64,000 bases of DNA. It comes from Pseudomonas putida (GTDB taxonomy: Bacteria; Pseudomonadota; Gammaproteobacteria; Pseudomonadales; Pseudomonadaceae). Below the pieces are notes generated by a model, which had not been told where the DNA came from, made no database searches, and saw nothing but the letters and a program-made list of their open reading frames with translations. Position numbers and translations under genes: made by a program. The stretch is taken from positions 5,022,001 through 5,086,000 of the forward strand of contig NZ_CP011789.1 of assembly GCF_001636055.1 (NCBI RefSeq), read 5' to 3'. Positions within the stretch are counted from its first letter, which is position 1. Each line of letters opens with the position of its first letter. Positions 17,116-25,447 of the stretch are shown one piece after another.

Positions 17116-17706
17116 TCACAGCAACAGATCCTTGAGCCAGAACGACAGCGTCTTGTCTGACTCATCCGCTTCATCAAGATCGCGCCAGGCATACGACGCA
17201 CGCATGGACGGCTGATGCAGAAAGCCACGATTACGCCAGAAACCATGTAGCGGCTTATAGTCGTCGGGTCGTCGCGGATGGCCATTGGGCCGTTCGACGG
17301 CGCTGAACGCACAGTAATGAAAGCCGCCCAACTTGTGCGCATAGGACTCACGCTCGATGAAAAAACGCACACCCAATCCCCGCCCGCGATAAGCCGGCAG
17401 CAACACCGACTTGCCGAAATAATAGACTGTACGCGGATCGCGCCCCTGCTCGAGAAACGGCTGGCGCAACGCCTCGCTCTTGTCACTCAGCGGCAGACCG
17501 GTCGAGGCACCGACCACCCGCCCCTCGTCCACTGCCAGGATCGCCAGGCTGCACTCGCAGTCGATGTAGCGGCGAAGCGCATCGGCCTCGCACTCCGGCG
17601 TACCCTCGTATAGGTAGGGAAACTCGCGTAGCAATGTCAGGCGCAGGCGAGCGATGTCATCGATGTAAGGCGCGATGGCAGCGCCGTGGAGCAGGCGGAT
17701 TTCCAT
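17116..17706 (-). CDS. GNAT-family N-acetyltransferase
   Basis: A 196-residue acyl-CoA-dependent transferase. The acetyl-CoA loop appears in VLLPAYRGRGLGVRFFIERESYA (Arg-Gly-x-Gly-Leu/Gly pattern, residues about 102-124). Preceding strands SLAILAVDEGRVVGASTGLPL match the GNAT core. A GNHPRRPDDY-like loop and the HGFWRNRGF segment are features of a conserved proteobacterial subfamily of unknown substrate. It is the first gene of the leftward block after the REP hairpin; the neighbours give no clue to the acceptor. Confidence 0.85.
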   Translation of the reverse strand: MEIRLLHGAAIAPYIDDIARLRLTLLREFPYLYEGTPECEADALRRYIDCECSLAILAVDEGRVVGASTGLPLSDKSEALRQPFLEQGRDPRTVYYFGKSVLLPAYRGRGLGVRFFIERESYAHKLGGFHYCAFSAVERPNGHPRRPDDYKPLHGFWRNRGFLHQPSMRASYAWRDLDEADESDKTLSFWLKDLLL

Positions 17707-17834
17707 GCGGGGCGATCGCTCTGTCGATGTGGGTGACGCGCCCGGCCAAGCCGGGCCTGAGGGGAAACCCTAACATCGGCTGCGCCATGCGCCCTTTCCC
17801 CTGCGCGACGGGTATTTCTCCAGAACCGCTCGAA

Positions 17835-18413
17835 TCAGCCGATACGCGTGCCCAGCACCTTGAGAAAAGCCGCCAGCCACGCCGGATGCGCCGGCCATGC
17901 CGGTGCCGTCACCAGATTGCCATCCACATGCGCCTGATCGATGGCGATATCCACGAACCGTCCTCCGGCCAACCGCACCTCCGGTGCGCACGCAGGATAA
18001 GCGCTGCACTCACGCCCTTCGAGCACCCCGGCCGCCGCCAGCAACTGTGCGCCATGGCACACCGCCGCGATCGGCTTGCCCGCCTGGTCGAATTCCTTGA
18101 CCAGTTTCAGCACCCGTTCGTCCAGGCGCAGGTACTCCGGCGCCCGCCCACCGGGGATCAGCAGCGCGTCATACCCTTCGGCACGCACCTGGACGAAATC
18201 GAAGTTGAGGGCGAAGTTGTGCCCAGGTTTCTCGCTGTAGGTCTGGTCGCCCTCGAAGTCGTGGATGGCCGTGCGCACGGTCTGCCCGGCGATCTTCTCG
18301 GGGCATACCGCGTGCACTGTGTGGCCGACCATCTGCAAAGCCTGGAACGGCACCATCACCTCGTAGTCCTCGACGTAATCGCCCACCAGCATGAGAATCT
18401 TCTTCGCCGTCAT
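17835..18413 (-). CDS. DJ-1/PfpI family protein
   Basis: A 192-residue protein of the class I glutamine-amidotransferase-like fold. The nucleophile elbow [13 protein letters not shown] gives Cys119 and His120, and VGDYVEDYE supplies the conserved Glu. [14 protein letters not shown] is the strand that builds the active site. Members include proteases, glyoxalases/deglycases and chaperones, so the exact reaction stays open. I chose ATG at 18413 because GGAG lies just upstream at about 18421; an in-frame start at 18443 would leave no ribosome-binding site. It is alone between a GNAT gene and a phospholipase D-like gene. Confidence 0.88.
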   Translation of the reverse strand: MTAKKILMLVGDYVEDYEVMVPFQALQMVGHTVHAVCPEKIAGQTVRTAIHDFEGDQTYSEKPGHNFALNFDFVQVRAEGYDALLIPGGRAPEYLRLDERVLKLVKEFDQAGKPIAAVCHGAQLLAAAGVLEGRECSAYPACAPEVRLAGGRFVDIAIDQAHVDGNLVTAPAWPAHPAWLAAFLKVLGTRIG

Positions 18414-18492
18414 CGCATTCACTCCTTCGTTTGCAGGGAACAATCACTGCACGATAGTCCGCTTTGTCCATGACCGATATACGGCGCAGGTC

Positions 18493-19650
18493 TCAGTTGC
18501 GGCGATCCAGCAGATTGACTACCAGACGATCCAGCCAGCCCCAGATCCGCTGCTGCACCCGCCGCCACAGCGGTCGGGCCTTCCAGTGATCCAGATCGAC
18601 CTCCTCGCTCACGGCGAAATCCCGCGTGAAGCTGGCCAGCACCGCTGCGGTCAGCGGCGGGTCGAGGGCCTCGACGTTGGCTTCGAGGTTGAAGCGCAGG
18701 TTCCAGTGGTCGAAGTTGCACGAGCCGATGCTGACCCAGTCGTCGACCACGGCCATCTTCAGGTGCAGGAAGCATGGCTGGTATTCGAAGATCCGCACCC
18801 CGGCGCGCAGCAAGCGAGGGTAGTAACGATGGCCGGCATAGCGCACCGAAGGGTGGTCGGTACGTGGCCCCGTGAGCAGCAAGCGTACGTCGATGCCCTT
18901 TTGCGCCGCCCGGCGCAGCGAGCGGCGCACGCTCCAGGTTGGCAGAAAATACGGCGTCGCCAGCCAGATGCGACGCTGTCCACTGTTCAGCGCACGGACC
19001 AGCGAGTGCAGGATGTCGCGGTGCTGGCGCGCGTCGGCATAGGCCACGCGGCCCAGGCCCTGCCCCTGCGCTGGCATCTTCGGCAGGCGCGACAGGCCGA
19101 AGTTCTCGGGCGGGCGCCAGGCGGTACGACGGTGGTTGGCGTGCCACTGGCGGTCGAACAGCACCTGCCAGTCACTCACCACCGGCCCCTCCATGCGCAC
19201 CATCACTTCATGCCACTCGCTCGCCTCCTGACCCGGTGTCCAGAATTCGTCGGTCACCCCGGTACCACCCACCACCGCCCAGTGCTCATCCACCAGCAGC
19301 AGCTTGCGGTGATCGCGGTACAGGTTGCGCAGGCCCCGGCGCCAGCGCAGGCGGTTGTACAGCCGCAGCTCGACACCGGCGGCCTGCAAGCGTTGGCGCA
19401 GTGCCGAAGGGAAGGCCAGGGCGCCGTAGTCGTCGAACAGGCAACGCACGCGCACGCCGCGCAACGCGGCCGACTCCAGGGCCTCGACCACCGCATCGGC
19501 ACAGGCCCCCGCCTCCACCAGGTACAGTTCCAGATCGACCTGGCGCTCGGCGCGCACGATCGCCGTGAGCATGCGCGGAAAGAATTCCGGGCCGTCGATC
19601 AGCAGTTCGAACTGGTTGCCATCCCGCCAGGGGAAGACTGGCCCTGGCAT
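18493..19650 (-). CDS. Cardiolipin synthase-like phospholipase D protein
   Basis: A 385-residue protein with two HKD motifs: H114-x-K116 through D121 (HRKLLLVD) and HLKMAVVD at about residues 298-305. Each is followed by a Gly-x-Asn/Thr element (VGGTGVTDEFW and IGSCNFDHWN). The duplicated catalytic domain and the lack of N-terminal transmembrane helices fit ClsB-type cardiolipin synthases, which use phosphatidylglycerol or phosphatidylethanolamine. A basic Trp/Arg-rich C-terminus (RVQQRIWGWLDRL) may bind the membrane. Only one base separates its start from the stop of the yceI gene upstream, so they are in one operon. Confidence 0.88.
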   Translation of the reverse strand: MPGPVFPWRDGNQFELLIDGPEFFPRMLTAIVRAERQVDLELYLVEAGACADAVVEALESAALRGVRVRCLFDDYGALAFPSALRQRLQAAGVELRLYNRLRWRRGLRNLYRDHRKLLLVDEHWAVVGGTGVTDEFWTPGQEASEWHEVMVRMEGPVVSDWQVLFDRQWHANHRRTAWRPPENFGLSRLPKMPAQGQGLGRVAYADARQHRDILHSLVRALNSGQRRIWLATPYFLPTWSVRRSLRRAAQKGIDVRLLLTGPRTDHPSVRYAGHRYYPRLLRAGVRIFEYQPCFLHLKMAVVDDWVSIGSCNFDHWNLRFNLEANVEALDPPLTAAVLASFTRDFAVSEEVDLDHWKARPLWRRVQQRIWGWLDRLVVNLLDRRN

Positions 19651-19651
19651 G

Positions 19652-20233
19652 TCAACGTGCGGTGAAGATCAGCACCGCATTCACCGGCACCGACGGGTTG
19701 ATGGACTTGAGCTTGGCGAACTTGCGCAGGCTTTCCAGCCCTGGCAGCAAGCCGTAATCCTCGGCCCGCAACAGTAGCGGCTCGAGGGTCACCACCTGGA
19801 AGCGCCGCTCATCGAGGCGGGTGGCCAGCAGCAGCGCGTTGTAGTTGTGGGACTGGCCGTGCAGGGTCACGGTCAGTGGCAGGCGCAACTCCAGCTGGGC
19901 ACCGTTGGCCAGGTCGTTGATCGGCCGCAGGTCGAGCTGGGCCTTGACCGTCGCTTCGGGGAAGCGCTCGACTTCGAACAGGCCGTCACGCATGCGCTCG
20001 TCACGCAGCGGAATACCGCTACTCACCGAATCCATCTCGATGCTCAAGCCAGCCACACCCTTGCGGTCGATGGTGCCGTGCAACACCAGGAAGCGGTGCA
20101 CCTCGGCAGTATCGCCGTTCTTGCCGGTGATGAACGACAGGCGCGAGGACTCGCCGTCCAGGTGCCAGTTGGCATGGGCGGGCAGACACAGGGCCAGTAA
20201 CAGGGCGGGTAGCAGGCGGAGCAAAGTGGACAT
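19652..20233 (-). CDS. YceI-family periplasmic protein
   Basis: A 193-residue secreted protein with a Sec signal (MSTLLRLLPALLLALCLPAHA, cleavage after AHA). The mature part has the lipocalin-like YceI barrel pattern: HLDGESSRLSFITGKNG, GLSIEMDSVSSGIPLRDERMRDGLFEVERFPEATVKA, and LTVTLHGQSHNYNA. YceI proteins bind isoprenoid-type lipids in a tunnel. It sits in a leftward operon with the cardiolipin-synthase-like gene one base downstream, which suggests an envelope role; stress induction is common in the family, but nothing here shows it. Confidence 0.92.
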   Translation of the reverse strand: MSTLLRLLPALLLALCLPAHANWHLDGESSRLSFITGKNGDTAEVHRFLVLHGTIDRKGVAGLSIEMDSVSSGIPLRDERMRDGLFEVERFPEATVKAQLDLRPINDLANGAQLELRLPLTVTLHGQSHNYNALLLATRLDERRFQVVTLEPLLLRAEDYGLLPGLESLRKFAKLKSINPSVPVNAVLIFTAR

Positions 20234-20278
20234 GTGAAACCTCGTGAAGCAAGGCCAGCCACCTTACCCTGCGGGCCT

Positions 20279-20575
20279 TCACGGCAGCAAGCGACAACCC
20301 TCGCGAGGCCCCTGCCAGGCAGCCTGGCTAAGCCGTCCCAGGCCTTCGGCGCGCACGCTGCGTGCGCGGCTGTCCTCTTCCAGGCGCCCCAACGGCAGGT
20401 ACTGCTTCACATAAGCCCGGCAATAGGCCTCGTCAAACCCCATGACGAAGCGGCACGAGCAGTACTCCTTTGCCGAATACGCCGGGAGAATGCTCGGAAA
20501 ATCCGACAGGGCCTGACGTTCGCTCCATCCCCAGGCCAGCAGGACCAGCAGCAGCACCAGCAAGACCCGCTTCAT
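20279..20575 (-). CDS. Small exported protein of unknown function
   Basis: A 98-residue protein with an N-terminal hydrophobic segment (MKRVLLVLLLVLLAWGW) that is a signal peptide or anchor. The mature part has four Cys (two in YCSCRF, one in AYCRAY, one in EGCRLL), which could make two disulfides in the periplasm. The ATG overlaps the stop of the serine hydrolase gene (ATGA), so the two are translationally coupled and may work together. I do not recognise the family. Confidence 0.7.
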   Translation of the reverse strand: MKRVLLVLLLVLLAWGWSERQALSDFPSILPAYSAKEYCSCRFVMGFDEAYCRAYVKQYLPLGRLEEDSRARSVRAEGLGRLSQAAWQGPREGCRLLP

Positions 20576-21660
20576 GCGCCCTCCTTCGCCAGCACGGCCA
20601 GCACGCGCTTGAGCAGTTCGTTGTGGCTGTAGCTGCCGTCGCGGTCGTCGCCGTAGCGTACGATCACCAGCTTCTGCGTGGGCAGCACGTACAGCGCCTG
20701 GCCCCAGTGACCGAGGGCGGCGAAGGTGTCGGTAGGTGCGTCCGGCCAGGGCGTCGGGTTGCCCGGCAGTGGCTGGTTCAGCCACCAGTGCCCACCGGGG
20801 TTGGCATCGCTCGGCACCGGCTCGGCATGGGTGAACAGGGTGCGGTTGAAGGCCACCCAGTCGGCAGGGAGCAGTTGCCGCTCACGCCAACGCCCGTCGC
20901 GCTGCATCAGCAGGCCGATGCGCGCAAGATCGCGAGCACTGAGGTAGAGGTAGGAGGAGCCGACATAGGTACCCGCAGCGTCGCGCTCCCACACCGCATG
21001 CGTGATGCCAAGCGGGGTGAACAGCGCCTGCCAGGGATAGTCGGCGTATTGATCCGGCGCGAGCATGCCGCGCAAGGCCGCCGCCAGCAGGTTGCTGTCG
21101 CCGCTGGAATAGGCGAAATGCTCACCCGGTTTCTCGGCTTGCGCCATGCCTGCGGTGTAGGCCGCCATGTCGTTGCGTCCGCGGGTATAGAGCATCGCTA
21201 CTACCGAGGATTTCAGCGGCGCATATTCATAATCTTCCTGCCAGGCCAGGCCGCTGGCCCAGTGCAGCAGGTCGACCAGGCGCAGTTGCGGATGGTCACG
21301 CAGGGCGGGGTAATAGCGGGCGGCCGGATCATCGAGCTGGAAACGCCCTTCGCCGCGGGCAACACCCAACAGCGTGGCCAGCACGCTCTTGCTGATCGAC
21401 CAGGTCAGGTGCGGGGTATCGGCACTTGTGGGGGCGGCGTAGCGCTCGTACAGGATGCGACCGTCACGAATGATCAACAGCGCATCGCTGCGCACACCGC
21501 TGCGAACGGCATCGTCGCGCAGCGGGAAGGCATAGGCGTCGACAGCCTGCCAGTCGTACTGCGTCGGATCCTGCTGCCAGTGGCTGCCCGACCACTCCTC
21601 GGCGAACACCGGCAGGGCGATCAGCCCGACAATACCCAGCACCACCTTCAGTCTGCCCAT
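20572..21660 (-). CDS. Beta-lactamase-fold serine hydrolase (class C-like)
   Basis: A 362-residue exported hydrolase. The signal peptide MGRLKVVLGIVGLIALPVFA is followed by the penicillin-binding-protein fold. The S-x-x-K nucleophile motif is S88-I-S-K91 in HLTWSISKSVLATLLG. A Y-S-S/N motif occurs in HFAYSSGDSNLLAA, and LGHWGQALYVLPTQKLVIVRYGDD gives the third (H/K-x-G-like) motif. I chose the ATG at 21660 because GAGG at about 21665-21668 precedes it. Such proteins are more often esterases or D-Ala peptidases than true beta-lactamases. It is coupled by overlap to the small exported protein downstream. Confidence 0.85.
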   Translation of the reverse strand: MGRLKVVLGIVGLIALPVFAEEWSGSHWQQDPTQYDWQAVDAYAFPLRDDAVRSGVRSDALLIIRDGRILYERYAAPTSADTPHLTWSISKSVLATLLGVARGEGRFQLDDPAARYYPALRDHPQLRLVDLLHWASGLAWQEDYEYAPLKSSVVAMLYTRGRNDMAAYTAGMAQAEKPGEHFAYSSGDSNLLAAALRGMLAPDQYADYPWQALFTPLGITHAVWERDAAGTYVGSSYLYLSARDLARIGLLMQRDGRWRERQLLPADWVAFNRTLFTHAEPVPSDANPGGHWWLNQPLPGNPTPWPDAPTDTFAALGHWGQALYVLPTQKLVIVRYGDDRDGSYSHNELLKRVLAVLAKEGA

Positions 21661-21702
21661 CGATACCTCACGCGCGGTCAATCGGCGGAGCATGCCTGGG
21701 CT

Positions 21703-22590
21703 TCATGACAATCCTGCAGCAGCCCAGGCCTTGGCCAGGCGCCTTTCCCGGGTCGCAGCCGCCAGCGCCAGCAGCCCCTGGTCGCGTTGCCAGAGCTGCA
21801 TCCAGTGTTCGGGTCCTTCGACCAGGGCCTTGTCGATATCGACCCGCAGTGCCTGGAACTGGGCGAACAGACCGGCCAGCAACAGATGACACCCCACGCT
21901 GTCGGCGCACTGCCGACTGGCCTCGGCACAGGCGGCGAGCAAGCCGATCAGGCGCAGGCGCAACACCTGCGGCCAGGCGCACTCCTGGGCAACGCCATGC
22001 AGCCATCCGAGCAGTGCAGTGAGTACGTAGAGATCTTCCAGAGAGCGGAACGGTTTGACATAGGCATCCCAGCCATCACCGGCCAGCAGTTCGCAGGCCG
22101 CGCGCTTCAGTTCGACACGGGCATGGCCGACCTCGGGCATCAATGGCAGGGTCGGCAACGCTTCGAGGGTCACGCCGGGCTCACCGGGGTAGACCACCGC
22201 CAGGCTCAGCCGCGCGCCCTCGCCCTGCGCTTCGCTGCGGGCCGCCACCAACAGCCATTCGGCGTCGAGGCCTGCGGTGACGAAATCCTTGCGACCACTC
22301 AGCCGCAAGCCGTCGAGGCGGGTGTGCATGTCCGCCGGACGCACACTGCGCCGCTCGGTGGCGCACAAGGCCCCCAATCCAGCAGGCGCGCTGGGCCAGA
22401 GCACACGCAAGGCTGCCTGGTAACCGACCAGAAAGGCCAATCCCGGCGTATCCATCGCGCGCCCACCCAGCGCCGCCAGCTCGAACGGCGTGACAGCGCC
22501 CAGGCGCTCCAGCGTGGCCGCGTAGGTCTCGCCCAGGGTGGCCGCCAGCGCCTGGCGCAGCGGGTCGTTGAGTCGTTGCAACCAGGTCAT
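21703..22590 (-). CDS. Acyl-CoA dehydrogenase-like protein
   Basis: A 295-residue protein resembling the acyl-CoA dehydrogenase fold. It has a helical N-terminal part, a middle beta domain ([29 protein letters not shown], near residues 95-125), and a helical C-terminal part ([16 protein letters not shown]). It is shorter than the usual 380 residues: the N-terminal helical domain is reduced, and I see no clear catalytic Glu motif. It may be non-catalytic or a specialised member. GAGGAG precedes the ATG at 22590. It is divergent from olsB, 136 bases away, and so may share control with ornithine lipid synthesis. Confidence 0.72.
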   Translation of the reverse strand: MTWLQRLNDPLRQALAATLGETYAATLERLGAVTPFELAALGGRAMDTPGLAFLVGYQAALRVLWPSAPAGLGALCATERRSVRPADMHTRLDGLRLSGRKDFVTAGLDAEWLLVAARSEAQGEGARLSLAVVYPGEPGVTLEALPTLPLMPEVGHARVELKRAACELLAGDGWDAYVKPFRSLEDLYVLTALLGWLHGVAQECAWPQVLRLRLIGLLAACAEASRQCADSVGCHLLLAGLFAQFQALRVDIDKALVEGPEHWMQLWQRDQGLLALAAATRERRLAKAWAAAGLS

Positions 22591-22726
22591 CGAATGCTCC
22601 TCGTGGGGGGTGTCACGCAAGCATCACCAAAGATTCACGGAGGTGACACCGCGCCTACCTAGGCTGACTTTGCACAACAAAGCCGACCGGCCGCAACCCT
22701 ATTTGGCTGGCTTATGGAGACTCGCA

Positions 22727-23482
22727 ATGACTCGGATCGCTCGCTCTGGCGACAACAGCACTGAACGCCGTCTGCAAGCCGAACGCCTGGTCGGCGCTGC
22801 GGCCCTGCAGGAAGCACAGGCCCTGCGCTTCAAGGTGTTCAGCGCCGAATTCAAGGCCAAGCTCAAGGGCGCCGAACTGGGCCTGGACATGGATGACTAC
22901 GATATCCACTGCCGCCACATCGGTGTGCGCGACCTGGCCACCGGCCAGTTGGTCGCCACCACCCGCCTGCTCGACCACCAGGCCGCCAGCAGCCTGGGCC
23001 GCTTCTACAGTGAAGAAGAATTCAGCCTGCATGGCCTGCTGCAACTGCAAGGTCCGATCCTGGAGCTGGGCCGCACCTGCGTCGACCCCGACTACCGCAA
23101 CGGCGGCACCATCGCCGTGCTTTGGGGCGAGCTTGCCGAAGTGCTCAACGAAGGTCGCTACAGCTACCTGATGGGCTGCGCCAGCATCCCCATGCAGGAC
23201 GGTGGCATCCAGGCCCACGCAATCATGCAGCGCCTGCGCGAACGCTACCTGTGCAACGAGCACCTGCGCGCCGAGCCGAAAAAGCCGCTCCCCAGCCTGG
23301 CCCTGCCGAACAACGTGATCACCGAGATGCCACCGCTGCTCAAGGCGTACATGCGCCTGGGCGCGAAGATCTGTGGCGAGCCTTGCTGGGACGAAGACTT
23401 CCAGGTCGCCGACGTGTTCATCCTGCTCAAGCGCGATGACCTCTGCCCGCGCTACGCCCGCCACTTCAAGGCGGCAGTCTGA
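22727..23482 (+). CDS. olsB: L-ornithine N-alpha-acyltransferase OlsB
   Basis: A 251-residue enzyme that transfers a 3-hydroxyacyl group from acyl-ACP to ornithine, the first step of ornithine lipid synthesis. It is a GNAT-like fold: [21 protein letters not shown] at the start, then [24 protein letters not shown] with the cofactor-binding Arg-x-Gly region, and a [12 protein letters not shown] segment seen across OlsB proteins. ATG at 22727 follows GGAG at 22717-22720; the longer frame upstream lies in the divergent promoter. It overlaps olsA by one base (TGATG). Such membranes are favoured under phosphate limitation, though I see no clear Pho box. Confidence 0.94.
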   Translation: MTRIARSGDNSTERRLQAERLVGAAALQEAQALRFKVFSAEFKAKLKGAELGLDMDDYDIHCRHIGVRDLATGQLVATTRLLDHQAASSLGRFYSEEEFSLHGLLQLQGPILELGRTCVDPDYRNGGTIAVLWGELAEVLNEGRYSYLMGCASIPMQDGGIQAHAIMQRLRERYLCNEHLRAEPKKPLPSLALPNNVITEMPPLLKAYMRLGAKICGEPCWDEDFQVADVFILLKRDDLCPRYARHFKAAV

Positions 23483-24273
23483 TGCCGGGCCTGCGGGCCT
23501 GTGCCCGCCTCCTGCGTCTGGTGCTGGTGCTGTTGCTGGGAATGGCCATGGCCAGCGTCATCGCCCTGGGCGAACGCCTGGGCGTGCACGCCTCCCTTGA
23601 GCGACGGCAACGTTGGACCTGCCTGTTCATGAAACGCCTGATCGGCGCCCTGCCCTTCGAGGTGCGGGTCGTCGGTGAACTGCCGCAGCGCTCGATGCTG
23701 TGGGTCAGCAACCACGTGTCTTGGACCGACATCCCGATACTGGGCATGCTCACGCCGCTGTCGTTCCTGTCCAAGGCCGAGGTACGCCAATGGCCGCTGG
23801 CCGGCTGGCTGGCGGAGAAGGCCGGCACCTTGTTCATTCGACGTGGCGGCGGTGATGCCCAGCGTCTGCGCGAACAGATCAGCGAGCAACTGGGCCAGGC
23901 CCGACCGCTGCTGATCTTCCCTGAAGGCACCACCACCGATGGCCGCGCCCTGCGCACCTTCCACGGACGCCTGCTGGCCGGCGCCATCGACCAGGGCACG
24001 CCCGTGCAGCCAGTGGCGATCCAATACCTGCGCAACGGTGAACCGGACCCGATCGCGCCGTTCATTGGCGATGATGACCTGGTTTCGCACTTGATGCGCC
24101 TGTTTGGCCGGGAGCGGGGGGAGGTGGTGATTCACCTGCTGGCGCCGGTGGAGAGTCAGGGCAAGGAACGTGCGGCGCTGGCGTTCATGGCGCAGCAGGC
24201 GATTCAGGTGGCGTTGTTCGGGGTCGAGGACGTCGAGGTGGCGGTGCCGCGTCGGCAGGCCAGGGCGGCCTGA
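23482..24273 (+). CDS. olsA: Lyso-ornithine lipid O-acyltransferase OlsA
   Basis: A 263-residue PlsC-family acyltransferase of the inner membrane that adds the second acyl chain to make ornithine lipid. The N-terminal hydrophobic anchor spans about residues 10-30. The H-x4-D catalytic motif is H78 to D83 in SNHVSWTD, and the FPEGTTTDG motif near residue 147 binds the substrate. It starts one base into the olsB stop (TGATG), so the two enzymes are made together. The end of the gene is followed by a 43-base-arm REP hairpin. Confidence 0.93.
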   Translation: MPGLRACARLLRLVLVLLLGMAMASVIALGERLGVHASLERRQRWTCLFMKRLIGALPFEVRVVGELPQRSMLWVSNHVSWTDIPILGMLTPLSFLSKAEVRQWPLAGWLAEKAGTLFIRRGGGDAQRLREQISEQLGQARPLLIFPEGTTTDGRALRTFHGRLLAGAIDQGTPVQPVAIQYLRNGEPDPIAPFIGDDDLVSHLMRLFGRERGEVVIHLLAPVESQGKERAALAFMAQQAIQVALFGVEDVEVAVPRRQARAA

Positions 24274-24292
24274 TTGCTGGGGTGGGTCGACC

Positions 24293-24388
24293 GGCCCTAT
24301 CGCGGGGCAAGCCCGCTCCCACAGGTACCCCACTGTATCCAAAAACAATGGGGTACCTGTGGGAGCGGGCTTGCCCCGCGATAGGGCC
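24293..24388. repeat. 43-base-arm inverted REP pair between olsA and acpH
   Basis: Arm 24293-24335 (starting GGCCCTATCGCGGGGC) is complementary to 24346-24388 with one mismatch, leaving a 10-base loop TATCCAAAAA. It contains full REP cores in both arms. As RNA it would be an extremely stable hairpin; it lies between convergent genes. Confidence 0.92.
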
Positions 24389-24406
24389 CTGACAGCCCTC
24401 AAACCC

Positions 24407-24979
24407 TCAACGCCCCGTAGCCGCAAACACCTGCAACTGCGGGTAGAACTCGCGAAAATCCGCCAGCAACGGCTCATACAGCCGCTCCAGCTCATCCATC
24501 ACCCCAGCCATCCCTTCCGGCCGCGACAAGCGCCGGGCAATGCCATTGAAGACCTGCTCCAGCGTGGCGAAATCACCATAGGCTCCCAGCCAGTCATCCG
24601 CTGCCATGAACGGCGCAATGCGTGCCAAGCGCCCCGGCAACTGAGGCTCGGCCAACAGTACCCGGTAAAAGCTATCGGTAAACTGCGCCAGCGGCTGATC
24701 GGCGTAATCCGCCCAGTGCCGTGCCAGGCAGTGATCGAAGAACACGTCGAGCACAATCCCGGCAAACCGCCGACGCTCCCGCGGGAAACGCGCCAGCGCC
24801 GCCAGCACCAGCGGGTGGCTGTCGGTGTAGCGATCGATCTGTCGATGCAACCGGATTGCCGCCTCCAGCTCAGGCGCAAAGCGCCCTTCGAGCGGGCCTT
24901 TGACGAAATCGCCGTACAGGCTGCCGAGTAGTTGCTGCGGCGCGGGGCCGCCAAGGTGCAGGTGTGCGAGGTAGTTCAT
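24407..24979 (-). CDS. acpH: Acyl carrier protein phosphodiesterase
   Basis: A 190-residue enzyme that removes the 4'-phosphopantetheine arm from acyl carrier protein. The start MNYLAHLHLGG and the segment LGSLYGDFVKG are diagnostic, and RLHRQIDRYTDSHP and DVFFDHCLARHW supply the His and Asp residues of the HD-like metal site. Length equals E. coli AcpH (193). It is divergent from the arsR operon, and the three operators at 25006-25107 lie between the two, so the regulator could touch both. Confidence 0.93.
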   Translation of the reverse strand: MNYLAHLHLGGPAPQQLLGSLYGDFVKGPLEGRFAPELEAAIRLHRQIDRYTDSHPLVLAALARFPRERRRFAGIVLDVFFDHCLARHWADYADQPLAQFTDSFYRVLLAEPQLPGRLARIAPFMAADDWLGAYGDFATLEQVFNGIARRLSRPEGMAGVMDELERLYEPLLADFREFYPQLQVFAATGR

Positions 24980-25005
24980 GGCGGCATTCTATCACCGTGG
25001 ACACT

Positions 25006-25107
25006 TATATCGTTATAACGCGATATAGCGATTTCAGCTGAGCTCAGAACCTCTTCATATTTGTATATCGCAAAATACCGATTTATATTTCGCCCTATCG
25101 CGATATA
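25006..25107. promoter_or_regulatory. Three 22-bp operator-like inverted repeats upstream of arsR
   Basis: Copies of TATATCG-N8-CGATATA are at 25006-25027 (both half-sites perfect), 25064-25085 (TATATCG, 8 bases, CGATTTA) and 25086-25107 (TATTTCG, 8 bases, CGATATA). The spacing of half-sites is identical in all. The second and third abut. They lie between acpH and arsR and are presumably bound by the ArsR protein itself. Confidence 0.75.
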
Positions 25108-25131
25108 CCGCTACACACCACGAGCCCAACC

Positions 25132-25434
25132 ATGCCTCTCGACCTCGACGAAATAATAAAAGCCCTGGCCCATCCGGTCCGCCGAGACATCCTCAACTGG
25201 CTGAAGAACCCAGCGGCGCAATTCCCCGACCAGCACCACAGCACCGAATTCGGCGTCTGTGCCGGGCAGATCGATCAACGCTGCGGCCTGTCGCAGTCGA
25301 CCGTCTCCGCCCACCTGGCCACCTTGCAGCGCGCAGGTCTGATCAGCAGCCAGAAGGTCGGGCAGTGGCATTTCTTCAAGCGCAACGAGGAAACCATCCA
25401 GGCCTTCCTCGAGCAGATGAGCCAAGAGCTCTGA
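25132..25434 (+). CDS. ArsR-family transcriptional regulator
   Basis: A 100-residue winged-helix repressor. The HTH is in CAGQIDQRCGLSQSTVSAHLATLQRAGLISSQKVGQWHFFKR (residues about 40-85), with the wing in GQWHFF. No Cys-x-Cys metal site is seen, so the inducer is more likely an organic compound or a redox signal. It starts 25 bases after the last operator, and the MFS and xenB genes follow, with 13 and 19 bases between the genes. It most likely represses itself and those two. Confidence 0.9.
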   Translation: MPLDLDEIIKALAHPVRRDILNWLKNPAAQFPDQHHSTEFGVCAGQIDQRCGLSQSTVSAHLATLQRAGLISSQKVGQWHFFKRNEETIQAFLEQMSQEL

Positions 25435-25447
25435 CAAGGACCTTGCA

